Shown here: one piece after another, positions 7,808-16,415 of the stretch
How positions within the stretch are numbered: the first letter of the stretch is position 1
How the letters are laid out: each line of letters begins with the position of its first letter
Assembly: GCA_041739275.1 (NCBI GenBank)
Contig: JBGSOF010000053.1
Coordinates: 1 to 25,320 of the forward strand
DNA from: WGMI01 sp041739275
GTDB lineage: Bacteria; Bacteroidota; Bacteroidia; Flavobacteriales; Schleiferiaceae
Direction of reading: 5' to 3'
DNA length: 25,320 nucleotides
Translations under genes and position numbers: made by a program
The notes under the pieces: model-generated
Databases searched by the model: none
The model's input: only the letters and a program-made list of their open reading frames with translations
What the model was told of the DNA's origin: nothing

Positions 7808-9676
7808 ATGTTTATGTCGCTTTTCAGCCGTCCGCACCTTTGGATTTTCGCTGCCTTGATCGGAACGGTCTTTTTGGCCGCCATTCCCGGAAAGCCGCGG
7901 ACTGACCAAAATCAAGCCTTGAATAATGAGGCGTACAGCGAGTGGTTTCGGGCTGCGGACGGCCGTTTGCGCGCAAAGACCGATCTGCTCATCGAGCGCT
8001 CGGCTTCGTTTGTAGGCAGGTCGGGTTCAGTCGATTCGCTCCGATGGGCCGTGGCCGAGACGCGCTTGGCGTACAAAGCCGTAGAATGGTGGTCGGCATT
8101 CGCCTTTCCCGAGTTCAGCGAAGAGTATTTGAACGGAGCGCCCATCATTCAGAGCGCGCGGCTCGACAACCGCAGCTTTGCCCGCTTGCCCGAGGGCCTT
8201 CAAGTTCTCGACGAAGCGGTTTGGGAAGAAACCATGGACGAAGAACTCAAGAGCAAAACGGCTCAAGACGCACTTCAGTTTCGCAACAAAATGTTTTTGA
8301 TGCGCAATGCCCTCAAAGACCGAGCACCTCAGTCGGGCGAAGCTGCGGCGGCCATGAGGCTGGGCTTGATTCGCGTCTTTAGCCTCGGCTTGAGCGGGTT
8401 CGACACCCCGGGTTCGGCCAACGGGCTCGCAGAAGCCGCTTCGAGTTTAAAGTCGATGAAGTCTTGCGTTCTATGGCTCGATCGCGACGAAACCGATTCC
8501 GAACAAATCCATGTCCGGTTTGAAAAAGCAATCCAAGAGCTCGAAGAAGCTCGAGATTTTGAGCGCTTCGATCGGCTGGCGTTTCTGATGGAACACATAG
8601 ACCCCTTGTACGCTCTTTTGTACACCCCGGGGCAGCAGGCGCCCGACCGAGGCTGGAACCCCGAAAGCCGCTCGATTTTCGCCGACGATTTTCTGAATCC
8701 CTATTTCTATTCTGAACTCAAATCGAACCGCGATTCTGAGGCTTTGAAAGCACTCGGCAAGCGCTTGTTTCGAGATACGCGATTGAGCAAAACCGGAACC
8801 CTGAGTTGTGCGAGCTGCCATCCCTCCGATCGCGCTTTTCAAGACGGATTGCCCAAGGCCATTTCGAACGACGCTCAAACTCCGCTCGATCGCAACACCC
8901 CCGGTTTGATGAACGCCGTTTATGCCGATCGCTTTTTTTACGACCTGCGTGCGTATACCCTTGAGCAGCAGGCGGAGCACGTCATCTTTAACGAGCGCGA
9001 ATTCGACATTCAGTATGCTGAGTTGTTGGACAACTTGAACTCAGACAAGTCGCTCCGCAAAGAGTTCAAGGCCGTTTTTGGCAATTCAAAGGCGAGTAAA
9101 CAGAATATCAAGGCCGCTTTAGGGTCGTATGTATTGTCTCTGCGCTCGTGGAACAGCCCCTTCGACCGATACGTTCGGGGCGAAGCCGGCACTTTGCCCG
9201 AGGAAGTCCGGCAGGGGTTCAACCTTTTCATGGGGAAGGCCGCTTGCGGCACCTGCCACTTTGCGCCCAACTTTTCGGGCCTCTTGCCTCCGGAGTTTCG
9301 AAAGAGCGAGAGCGAGGTGATCGGTGTGCTCCGCAGACCAATTGAAGAAGAAGAAGACCATCGAGACGCAACGCTCGACGGCGACCCCGGTCGTTTTGCC
9401 AATGGGGTGCCGAGCGAACAATTGCAGATTCACAGGCATTCGTTCAAAACCACGAGCGTTCGGAACAGTGCGCTCACGGCCCCGTATTTTCACAACGGAG
9501 CCTATCCCGATTTGGCTTCGGTGCTTCGTTTTTACAAGCACGGGGGCGCTGCGGGCATTGGTATCGATTTGCCTATTCAGACTTTGTCGTCTGATTCTTT
9601 GGATCTTACCGATGCTGAGCTCCTACATCTCGAGTCGTTTATCAAAAGCTTGAGCGATGTTCCTCTTTACGAATAA
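7808..9676 (+). CDS. di-haem cytochrome c peroxidase (MauG/CcpA type) with imelysin-like N-terminal domain
   Basis: The 622-aa protein has a hydrophobic N-terminal export or anchor segment (about 9-27; an ATG two codons later is equally possible). Residues ~35-270 are helical with WAVAETRLAYKAVEWWSAF and NGAPI, recalling the imelysin-like region fused to peroxidases in other Bacteroidota. The C-terminal half is a two-haem peroxidase: CASCH (334-338) and CGTCH (480-484) bind the two c-type haems. RNTPGLMNAVYADRFFYDLRAYTLEQQAEH and, near the end, VRNSALTAPYFHNGAYPDLASVLRFY are the conserved family blocks. Such enzymes reduce hydrogen peroxide with electrons from small cytochromes, or modify a partner protein in the MauG manner. 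It would act in the periplasm. Its end overlaps the LRR gene by 20 bases, suggesting translational coupling. Confidence 0.9.
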   Translation: MFMSLFSRPHLWIFAALIGTVFLAAIPGKPRTDQNQALNNEAYSEWFRAADGRLRAKTDLLIERSASFVGRSGSVDSLRWAVAETRLAYKAVEWWSAFAFPEFSEEYLNGAPIIQSARLDNRSFARLPEGLQVLDEAVWEETMDEELKSKTAQDALQFRNKMFLMRNALKDRAPQSGEAAAAMRLGLIRVFSLGLSGFDTPGSANGLAEAASSLKSMKSCVLWLDRDETDSEQIHVRFEKAIQELEEARDFERFDRLAFLMEHIDPLYALLYTPGQQAPDRGWNPESRSIFADDFLNPYFYSELKSNRDSEALKALGKRLFRDTRLSKTGTLSCASCHPSDRAFQDGLPKAISNDAQTPLDRNTPGLMNAVYADRFFYDLRAYTLEQQAEHVIFNEREFDIQYAELLDNLNSDKSLRKEFKAVFGNSKASKQNIKAALGSYVLSLRSWNSPFDRYVRGEAGTLPEEVRQGFNLFMGKAACGTCHFAPNFSGLLPPEFRKSESEVIGVLRRPIEEEEDHRDATLDGDPGRFANGVPSEQLQIHRHSFKTTSVRNSALTAPYFHNGAYPDLASVLRFYKHGGAAGIGIDLPIQTLSSDSLDLTDAELLHLESFIKSLSDVPLYE

Positions 9677-10586
9677 GTGGGGTCTTCAGCGGGCATGCGC
9701 TCTGTCGCTCTTTTTGAGTGTGCAAAGCGCATTCGGTCAATACGCCGATCCGGGGGCGACTATTCACGCCACTCTGGAGGACGCCCAGGCCGATCTCTCG
9801 CCCAGAGTTCACCTCAATTTGCGCGATCAGAAGCTGTTGATGCTCGATCCCAAAATCGCCCAACTCGATCGATTGGTTTTTTTGAATTTGATGAAGAACG
9901 ATCTCGAGACTTGGCCGCGTGAGTTGAACGGCTGCTCAAAACTCGAAGTGCTCAATCTCCGCGAAAACAGGCTTTCGAGCCTACCCACAGACCTGAGCTC
10001 CTTGGACGCACTCAAAACCTTGGATCTCTCTCAAAACGAGCTCAAAGAATTGCCCGAGAATGTGGGCGATCTCAAGTCATTGCAATACGCTTATTTCAAC
10101 CTCAACCGGCTGACCCGTCTGCCCGAGAGCTTGGGGGGGTGCACATCGCTGAGGGTGCTTGAAATTCAAGTGAATCAGCTCGCTGATTTGCCTGCGAGCA
10201 TCGCGAAGCTCTCGGAATTGAGAATCTTGCGATTGTCAGACAATCAGTTTCACGAACTGGAGGCGTCGATCGGCGGTTTAAAGAAGCTCGAAGAGCTCCA
10301 CGCAGATCGCAATCGACTGGTGCTTCTCCCCGCGGAGATTAGCCGTTTGAAGAATTTGAAAATGCTCTCGCTCACCGATAACAATATAAGAGTCTTGCCG
10401 GTGGAGATCGCTTCGCTCGAAGCGCTGGAGACCTTGTTGCTGGCGGGGAATAAAATTGAGCAACTGCCGCGCGATCTCAAAAAGCTGAAGGGGCTGCGAA
10501 CCTTATCGCTGATCGGAAATCCCATCGATCAGGCCGAGCGAGAGCGCATAGTTCAGGCTTTGCCCAACTGCCGCGTCGTCTTTTGA
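9657..10586 (+). CDS. exported leucine-rich repeat protein
   Basis: This 309-aa protein starts inside the end of the peroxidase gene (20-base overlap in another frame). The ATG at 9657 gives a signal peptide ending SVQSAFG before QYADPG. About ten tandem leucine-rich repeats of 23 residues fill residues ~50-300, each close to LPxxIxxLxxLxxLxLxxNxL. This is the bacterial or ribosome-inactivating-like LRR class and forms a curved protein-binding solenoid. The C-terminus, NPIDQAERERIVQALPNCRVVF, looks like a cap. No enzyme domain and no T9SS tail are visible, so it is probably periplasmic or surface-attached by other means. The overlap suggests a functional tie to the peroxidase, perhaps as a docking partner, but that is inference. 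Confidence 0.85.
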   Translation: MFLFTNKWGLQRACALSLFLSVQSAFGQYADPGATIHATLEDAQADLSPRVHLNLRDQKLLMLDPKIAQLDRLVFLNLMKNDLETWPRELNGCSKLEVLNLRENRLSSLPTDLSSLDALKTLDLSQNELKELPENVGDLKSLQYAYFNLNRLTRLPESLGGCTSLRVLEIQVNQLADLPASIAKLSELRILRLSDNQFHELEASIGGLKKLEELHADRNRLVLLPAEISRLKNLKMLSLTDNNIRVLPVEIASLEALETLLLAGNKIEQLPRDLKKLKGLRTLSLIGNPIDQAERERIVQALPNCRVVF

Positions 10587-10787
10587 AGCGATTTTAGACA
10601 GCGGACGGTCCTGACGATATGTAAAGCCATTGTTAAAGATTATTTTTGAATTAAATATATGATTATCAAATAATTATAAAAATTACTAAGGAAATTCTTC
10701 TATTTTATCTTAGCATAAACGTGACGTAGAAAGGGGTTTGGGTTCATCCACAGGGTCGTGCTTCGAAGAACCCAATAACACCTTTCA
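10587..10787 (+). promoter_or_regulatory. AT-rich leader of the PhoX-type gene with Pho-box-like repeat
   Basis: This 201-base gap changes abruptly to AT-rich sequence around 10620-10720. TGTAAAGCCAT (10620-10630) is followed directly by TGTTAAAGATT (10631-10641), an imperfect 11-base direct repeat with TGTNAA in both units. It merges into TATTTTTG (10641-10648), which matches the Bacteroidota -7 box TAnnTTTG. No good -33 TTG stands at the proper distance, as would fit a promoter needing an activator. A start near 10655 would leave a leader of about 130 bases. The spacing recalls PhoB/PhoP boxes, but the motif in this phylum is not known to me, so confidence is low. Confidence 0.35.
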
Positions 10788-13700
10788 ATGAAAAAGTTAG
10801 TTACTTCAATTCTAGGGCTTTGCCTCTTCGCCTCCGTCGCGAATGCACAGGTCCAAACGTTTGAAAAGCGCATTGTCGCTTCAACAGACGATGTCGAAGA
10901 ACGCGGCGCGAATGCCACGTCTTCGGTCGGTGCCATCGACATCACGAGTTCCGATTTGGAGCTGACCCGCGATGGTTCGAGCACCGGAAATCAGTTTATC
11001 GGTATGCGCTTTACCGGTGTCAACATCCCCCAAGGCGCCATCATTCAGAACGCCTACATCCAGTTTCAGGTAGACGAAACCCCGAACGAAGCAGGAACCG
11101 TTACGTTCGAAGTACAAGATGCCGACAACCCTTCGACTTTTACTTCGGCCACCTTTAACGTTTCGTCGCGTCCACGAGTCGCCGGTACTTCGGTGAACTG
11201 GAGCAACATTCCAAACTGGACGGTTGTTGGTCAACAAGGTGTTGACCAACGCACCCCCGACTTGAAGACTTTGGTTCAAGCCATTGTCAATCGTACGGGT
11301 TGGGCCAGCGGCAACGCCATGGTTTTTGTCGCCAGCGGCACCGGCAAGAGAACTGCCGAAGCATTCGACGGAGACGCATCTGCGGCTCCTAAGCTCGTGG
11401 TTGAGTATGTTGTTCCCGTAACCGCCACCTTTAATATCTTGAGCGGCAACGACGATGTCGAGCAAGACGCGAACACAGGTGTTATGGATTTGTCGAGCTC
11501 CGACCTCGAGTTCACGGCCGATGGCAGCAGCATCCAAGTGATCGGATTGCGCTACGCCAACGTCAGCATTCCCCAAGGCTCTCAGATTCTGAGCGCCTAC
11601 GTTCAATTTACCGCCGACGAGGTCAACACTACGGGTACCGTAAACGTTTTGATCGCCGCCGAGAACAGCGCCAACAGTGCGGCCATCACCTCGGCGACCA
11701 ACAATTTGGCGGGCCGCAGCTTCAACTTCGGAACGCTTCCGACCATTTGGAATCCGGGTCCCTTTACCGCCGATGGCGAGAGCGGTGCCGCCCAGCGCAC
11801 TCCGAACATTTCCGGTTTGATTCAAACGGTCGTAAACAATGTAGCATGGGCCAGCGGCAATGCGCTCTTGTTGGGCATGGTCGACCCCGCGATTGTCAGT
11901 GTTCCCGGCTTTAGCCCCAATACCGCCAAGCGCGTGGCTCAGACGTACAACCGCAACCCGGCCAACGCCGCCAAGCTCGTTGTAACCTTTATCCCCCCCG
12001 CCACCTACCAAAACGGAATCTTCCCGATCGCTTCGGGCTCTTCTTGGAAGTACCTCGACAACGGAACCGATTTGAGTGCCACCAACTGGACGGCTACCAA
12101 CTACAACGACAGCACTTGGGCTTATGGCAATGCTCCTCTTGGATACGGCGACCCCGTAACCACGACCTTGGGTTTCGGTCCTGACGCCAACAACAAGTAC
12201 ATCACCACCTATTTGCGCAACACCTTCAACATGAGCAATACCGCTCAGTACGACAGCCTCGAGTTCCGCGTTCGCCGCGACGACGGTGTGGTTGTGTACG
12301 TAAACGGTGTTGAGGTGTTCCGCCAGAATATGCCCGCCGGACCGGTAAACGCATCCACTCTCGCAAGCAGCGCCGTGGGAGGTACCGACGAAACCAGCTT
12401 CTTTCTGAGCACCGCAGACAATATCCTCGTGAATGGTTTGAACGTTATCGCGGTCGAACTGCACCAGAGCGCGGCCAACAGCTCAGATTTGGTGTTCGAT
12501 ATGAACGTCACCGGCAAAAAGCCGCCTTTGATGCCCGCGAGCTTCCCCTTTGCGGCCGGAAGCGCTTGGCACTATCGCGACGCAGGCGTATGCTTCGACG
12601 GAATGCCTTGGAACACCAACGCCATGAGCGACGACAACTGGCCACAAGGAGCTGCTCCGCTGGGCTATGGCGACCCTATGGCGACCACGATTTCGTTCGG
12701 CCCCGATGCCAACAACAAAGCCATCACGTACTACTTCCGCCGCGACATCGACATCGACACGGCGCTGTTGCCCGACACGGTTGAGTTCGGTCTCCGCCGC
12801 GACGACGGTGGGGTAGTCTACCTCAACGGAGTGGAACTGTTCCGCAGCAATATGCCCAACGGAACCTTTACATGCGATTCTACGGCTCCTGCCACGATTG
12901 CCGGGGGAGACGAAACGACTTTCTACACCTATTTGGTCCCCAAGTCGGTCTTCAACCAAGGCGTCAATCTCTTGGCCGTCGAAATCCATAACCGCGACGT
13001 GTTCAGCTCCGACCTCGGGTTTGATCTTTACATCAAGACTCCTCCTTTCTTCAACTCTCCGGCACTCGGCTGTTCGAACGGAAACGATGCGCACTTTTCG
13101 TGCTTTACCTCTGTGCCTCCTTCAGCGCAGAGCAACACGATGATTATCCCTTCGAGCCACCGCTTCCAGATGTTGTGGAAACAAGGCCAAGCCTACAGCA
13201 AGGGCGGAGGTAATGCCCCCGGCAACCACGACTTTACCGGTTTTGTTTCGACCGGCGGAAGCAGCGAGCTCGGCCACTTGGCCATCAACCACGAAACAGC
13301 TCCCGGAGCGGTTTCTTTGCTCGATCTGCACTACGACAACAACAGCAATTTGTGGGTGGTCGATACTTCAGAAGCCATTGACTTCAGTCTTCCAAACCTT
13401 GTTCGCACGGAGCGCAACTGTTCCGGCGGAATCACCCCTTGGGGAACGGTAATCACTGCCGAAGAAACCGGATCTGCCGCCGATGCCAATGGCGACGGGT
13501 ACTTTGATGTGGGTTGGTTGGTCGAAATCGACCCCGTCACGGCCAAAGTCGTCGATTATAACAACGATGGAATCCTCGACAAAATTTGGGCTGCGGGCAA
13601 CGCGAGCCACGAGAATGCCGTTGTGACCGCCGACTCTGCTATCATGTACTGGGGCGAAGACGGAGGATCAAGCGCCGTTTACAAGTACGTGATGACCAAC

Positions 13701-15461
13701 AAAGGCGATTTGAGCTCAGGTCTTCTGTACGTTTTGAAACTCGACCAGCCTTTGGTTTCAGGCGAGCCTACGGGCACCACCGCTACTTGGGTTTTGGTTC
13801 CCAATACCACCCAGAGCGAGCGCAACAACACCCGCACCTTGGCCATTGGCTTGGGCGCGACGAACTTCAACGGGGTTGAAGACGTAGAAATCGGCACCCT
13901 CGACGGCAAGATTTATTTCACCGGCAAGGGCAACAACCGCACTTGGAGGTTTTCAGACAATGGCATGACCATTTCGAACTTCGAAACCTTCGTGGGTGGA
14001 ACGAGCTACAACTTGACCACTTCGGGTGGAAACTTTACCGAGGCATGGGGAAGCGGAAACGACAACCTCACCTTCGACGATCAAGGCAATTTGTATGTTC
14101 TGCAAGACGGCAGCCGCAACCACCTGTGGATGGTGCGCCCCGACCACACCCAGAATGCGCCAAAGGTTGAGTTGTTCGTCAAGACCCCTGCGGGTTCAGA
14201 GCCTTGCGGACTGACTTTCTCGCCAGACTATCGCTTCGGCTTCTTCTCGATCCAGCACCCCAACGGCTCGAACGTTGCGCAAATGGATGCCTCAGGTAAT
14301 ATGGTGGCCTTCAATGCGTCTGCAACCGCGGTGATCGCGCGCAGCGAGCACCTCGGCGCTCAGGCTCCGAGTGTATCGACTCTGGCTGTGAACAACATCA
14401 CCCCAACGGGTGCAAGTGTTGACGCGGCCGTTACCGACGAAGGCGGCCCGGCTGTCGTGGCTCGTGGTGTGGTTTACAGCACCAACACCAACCCGACTTT
14501 GGCCGACATGAGTGTTGTGAATGGAGCCGGAATGGGTGCGTACACCACGGCTTTGACCGGTTTGACTTTGAACGAGACCTACTACGTTCGCGCTTATGCC
14601 ACCAACGCTGTGGGTACGAGCTACGGCAACGAGCTGAGCTTTACGACCGGATGTGTGAATCCGCTCAATGTGGCCATCAGCGAAATCAAGGCAGCTCAGT
14701 GCCCCGCGTTCACCGCACAATTGCGCGTGGTGTTCAGCGGAGGAACGGGCGCCAAGACGGTGCTTTGGAGCAACGGCGAAACCGCCAAGAACATCCTCAC
14801 GGGTATGGGAACCTACTGGGTTACCGTAACCGACGCTTCGGGTTGCAGCGCGACCGATACGTTCGTGGTGATGGTTCCGGGTATGGCCTATGCCACGACC
14901 CTGGTGGCAGTGACCAAGGCTTCGGCTTCGAGCTATAACGTAAGCTGGAATGCCGCTTCTTTGCCGATGGGTGCCAACTTGGTGGGTTATGTGCCCGCCT
15001 TCCGCCCCCGCGGTACGCAGATGTGGATGATGCAGCCCATGACGGCCGCTTTGAGCACCGTGATTGACTTTACGGGTATGGGTATGTGCAACGGCAACTA
15101 CGAATTCACGGTCTTCGTTCGCTACAACGACGGTGGTGCCGATATGAACTCTGCCTCGGCTTGCAGCTTGTTCAAAGGCTACAACGCCGGTGCCTGCAAA
15201 AACGACGAGTCCGGTCTCGACGCCGCCGATTTGATGAGCTCGATCGAAGTGTATCCGAACCCCACCCGCGAATACGTGAACTTGGTTTCGACCGGAGGAA
15301 TGTACTATATCCTCACCGATCTCCAAGGACGCGTTTTGGCCGCCGGCACGACGGTGGAAGGCGAAACCCGCCTCGATCTGAGCAGCTACGCCAAAGGCAT
15401 CTACATGATCCGCATCGGAACCGGTGAAACGGCCGAAGTGGTGAAAGTGGTCAAGGAATAA
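10788..15461 (+). CDS. giant secreted protein with PhoX-like (DUF839) phosphatase domain and T9SS type A tail
   Basis: The protein has 1557 aa. After a signal peptide (1-20) come two DNRLRE-like beta modules (about 24-210 and 214-404). Two galactose-binding-like modules follow (about 412-585 and 586-753), each with LGYGDP, FGPDANNK, RRDDG and VYLNG-type blocks. Residues ~755-1185 resemble PhoX/DUF839 alkaline phosphatases: NHE (834-836), NCSGGITPWGT with Cys878 where PhoX has a metal-binding Cys, Glu892/Glu893 just after, and SHENA (His941-Glu942) before YWGEDGG. PhoX enzymes hydrolyse phosphomonoesters using Ca and Fe. The end carries an Fn3-like domain, a SprB-like repeat, a second Fn3-like domain and a sorting tail (VYPNPTREYVNL, YAKGIYMI). 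It is likely displayed on the cell surface. Whether all PhoX metal ligands are present needs alignment. Confidence 0.87.
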   Translation: MKKLVTSILGLCLFASVANAQVQTFEKRIVASTDDVEERGANATSSVGAIDITSSDLELTRDGSSTGNQFIGMRFTGVNIPQGAIIQNAYIQFQVDETPNEAGTVTFEVQDADNPSTFTSATFNVSSRPRVAGTSVNWSNIPNWTVVGQQGVDQRTPDLKTLVQAIVNRTGWASGNAMVFVASGTGKRTAEAFDGDASAAPKLVVEYVVPVTATFNILSGNDDVEQDANTGVMDLSSSDLEFTADGSSIQVIGLRYANVSIPQGSQILSAYVQFTADEVNTTGTVNVLIAAENSANSAAITSATNNLAGRSFNFGTLPTIWNPGPFTADGESGAAQRTPNISGLIQTVVNNVAWASGNALLLGMVDPAIVSVPGFSPNTAKRVAQTYNRNPANAAKLVVTFIPPATYQNGIFPIASGSSWKYLDNGTDLSATNWTATNYNDSTWAYGNAPLGYGDPVTTTLGFGPDANNKYITTYLRNTFNMSNTAQYDSLEFRVRRDDGVVVYVNGVEVFRQNMPAGPVNASTLASSAVGGTDETSFFLSTADNILVNGLNVIAVELHQSAANSSDLVFDMNVTGKKPPLMPASFPFAAGSAWHYRDAGVCFDGMPWNTNAMSDDNWPQGAAPLGYGDPMATTISFGPDANNKAITYYFRRDIDIDTALLPDTVEFGLRRDDGGVVYLNGVELFRSNMPNGTFTCDSTAPATIAGGDETTFYTYLVPKSVFNQGVNLLAVEIHNRDVFSSDLGFDLYIKTPPFFNSPALGCSNGNDAHFSCFTSVPPSAQSNTMIIPSSHRFQMLWKQGQAYSKGGGNAPGNHDFTGFVSTGGSSELGHLAINHETAPGAVSLLDLHYDNNSNLWVVDTSEAIDFSLPNLVRTERNCSGGITPWGTVITAEETGSAADANGDGYFDVGWLVEIDPVTAKVVDYNNDGILDKIWAAGNASHENAVVTADSAIMYWGEDGGSSAVYKYVMTNKGDLSSGLLYVLKLDQPLVSGEPTGTTATWVLVPNTTQSERNNTRTLAIGLGATNFNGVEDVEIGTLDGKIYFTGKGNNRTWRFSDNGMTISNFETFVGGTSYNLTTSGGNFTEAWGSGNDNLTFDDQGNLYVLQDGSRNHLWMVRPDHTQNAPKVELFVKTPAGSEPCGLTFSPDYRFGFFSIQHPNGSNVAQMDASGNMVAFNASATAVIARSEHLGAQAPSVSTLAVNNITPTGASVDAAVTDEGGPAVVARGVVYSTNTNPTLADMSVVNGAGMGAYTTALTGLTLNETYYVRAYATNAVGTSYGNELSFTTGCVNPLNVAISEIKAAQCPAFTAQLRVVFSGGTGAKTVLWSNGETAKNILTGMGTYWVTVTDASGCSATDTFVVMVPGMAYATTLVAVTKASASSYNVSWNAASLPMGANLVGYVPAFRPRGTQMWMMQPMTAALSTVIDFTGMGMCNGNYEFTVFVRYNDGGADMNSASACSLFKGYNAGACKNDESGLDAADLMSSIEVYPNPTREYVNLVSTGGMYYILTDLQGRVLAAGTTVEGETRLDLSSYAKGIYMIRIGTGETAEVVKVVKE
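10857..11996 (+). repeat. tandem DNRLRE-like module, two copies, 570-base period
   Basis: Two consecutive units of about 190 aa begin with TFEKRIVASTDDVEE (10857) and TFNILSGNDDVEQ (11427). Both continue with a SSDLE block, RF/RY plus a NV(S)IPQG block, an AYIQF/AYVQF strand and a final APKLVV or AAKLVV strand. The duplication is clear at protein level but diverged in DNA. It suggests an extended stalk of repeated beta domains in front of the enzyme domain. Confidence 0.75.
12021..13046 (+). repeat. tandem galactose-binding-like module, two copies, 522-base period
   Basis: Two units of about 174 aa start at FPIASGSSWKYLD (12021) and FPFAAGSAWHYRD (12543). Shared blocks are APLGYGDP, FGPDANNK, FRVRRDDG or FGLRRDDG, GVEVFR or GVELFR, the NMP block, GGTDET/GGDET, NVIAVELH or NLLAVEIH and SSDL. 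The arrangement is like carbohydrate-binding jelly-roll domains placed next to a hydrolase. The ligand is unknown. Confidence 0.75.
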
Positions 15462-15484
15462 GCACCGCGCACCAGCGCTTTGAG

Positions 15485-15519
15485 AACCGCCTCGGGAAAC
15501 CGGGGCGGTTTTTTTTTTT
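15485..15519 (+). terminator. intrinsic terminator after the PhoX-type gene
   Basis: AACCGCCTCGG (15485-15495) pairs with CCGGGGCGGTT (15500-15510) around the tetraloop GAAA, an 11-bp stem with one T-G wobble. It runs into an 11-base T tract ending at 15519. It lies 24 bases after the stop codon and is a textbook intrinsic terminator, so the TonB receptor downstream needs its own promoter. Confidence 0.92.
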
Positions 15520-15538
15520 ATCCGCTCAAAATGAAGGG

Positions 15539-15556
15539 GTCATGAATTTTCATGAC
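15539..15556. promoter_or_regulatory. operator-like palindrome upstream of the TonB receptor
   Basis: GTCATGAATTTTCATGAC is an 8-base perfect inverted repeat (GTCATGAA/TTCATGAC) around a central TT. It lies 22 bases upstream of the predicted -33 element of the receptor promoter, a place suited to a dimeric regulator. It does not match the classical Fur box. The regulator is unknown. Confidence 0.5.
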
Positions 15557-15578
15557 TTATTCTTAATACTCTATAAAG

Positions 15579-15607
15579 TTGATATGATATATAGGGTAAT
15601 ATATTTG
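15579..15607 (+). promoter_or_regulatory. Bacteroidota-type promoter for the TonB-dependent receptor
   Basis: TTG at 15579-15581 is followed, after an 18-base spacer, by TATATTTG (15600-15607), a full match to the TAnnTTTG -7 box of Bacteroidota. Transcription would begin near 15613, about 44 bases before the ATG at 15657. Because a strong terminator lies just upstream, this promoter is needed for the gene. Confidence 0.6.
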
Positions 15608-15656
15608 CTGCCGAATGCGCAAGAAGAGCGCAAGAGTAAATCACAAACAAAACAAA

Positions 15657-16415
15657 ATGAACAGGTTGAGTACTTTTCTGGCTGTGGCTGGATTCTTGAT
15701 CGCCCCCGTAGCGATTGCCCAAACCATGCTCAATAGTCGGGTTTTGGATGTTCAATCGTCCGAACCGCTTTTCGGTGTGGCCGTAGTAATAAAAGGAAGC
15801 ACCAACGGTGCAGTGACCGATTTGAACGGCACCTTTAGCCTATCCTTTAGTGGGAAGTTCCCCGTCGTGCTTTCGGCCAGCTATATTGGCTATGAGAGCA
15901 AGGAGATCATCGTGGAAAGCAACAAGAAACTTGAAATTTACTTAGCCCCTTTGGCGACGTCGTTGCGCGAAATAGCCGTAACCGCCCGCCGCCGAAGTGA
16001 GGAAGTACAAGAAATTCCCATTTCCATCGCCGTACTCAACCTCAAGGCGCTCGATAACTCGACTGCGTTCAATGTCAACACCGTCAAGGAACTCGTGCCC
16101 TCGGTTCAGCTTTATTCTTCTAACCCGAGAAATACTACACTCAACGTTCGTGGCGTCGGGTCCACATTTGGATTGACCAACGACGGCATCGATCCTGGGG
16201 TGGGGTTTTATGTCGATGGAGTCTATTTTGCCCGACCCGCGGCAGCCACTTTAGATTTTATCGACGTACAACAAATAGAAGTCCTCAAAGGCCCTCAGGG
16301 CACTCTGTTTGGAAAAAACACCACTGCAGGTACGTTTAACATCACGAGTCGCAAACCCACATTCGTTCCTTCGGGCATTTTTGAGCAGACGTTCGGCAAT
16401 TTTGGTTTCATCTAG
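15657..16415 (+). pseudogene. TonB-dependent receptor, N-terminal part (carboxypeptidase-like and plug domains)
   Basis: This is the first 252 codons of a receptor that continues in the same frame beyond a TAG at 16413-16415. I start at ATG 15657, which gives the signal peptide MNRLSTFLAVAGFL ending AIAQ. The ATG at 15615 lies at the predicted transcription start and adds a polar prefix. Residues ~25-105 are a carboxypeptidase-regulatory-like domain (VLDVQSSEPLFGVAVVIKG, AVTDLNGTFSL, SYIGY) common in Bacteroidota receptors. A TonB-box-like REIAVTARRR follows, then the plug: VQEIPISIAV, LNVRGVG, GVGFYVDGVYF, IEVLKGPQGTLFGKNTTAGTFNITSRKP. As it stands it would yield only a plug without a barrel, so no transport. 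The plug sequence resembles siderophore-type receptors; no SusD gene is nearby. Confidence 0.85.
16413..16415 (+). other. in-frame TAG splitting the TonB receptor gene
   Basis: The frame reads FGNFGFI-stop-TKGSLSGPLVDKK, so plug and barrel are joined by a single TAG with no shift of frame (15657 and 18225 are in phase). One base change would restore a sense codon, for example CAG, GAG or AAG. It is a recent nonsense mutation, a base-calling error, or less likely a suppressed stop. Confidence 0.9.

Noticed and set aside
10881..12464. 527-aa minus-strand frame opposite the PhoX-type gene
   Set aside because: No start region, signal or domain, with low-complexity Val/Gly/Ala/Arg composition; it mirrors the codon bias of the real gene.
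14292..15326. 344-aa minus-strand frame
   Set aside because: Opposite the conserved Fn3/SprB/sorting-tail units; the composition (many His, Gly, Arg) is that of an antisense shadow.
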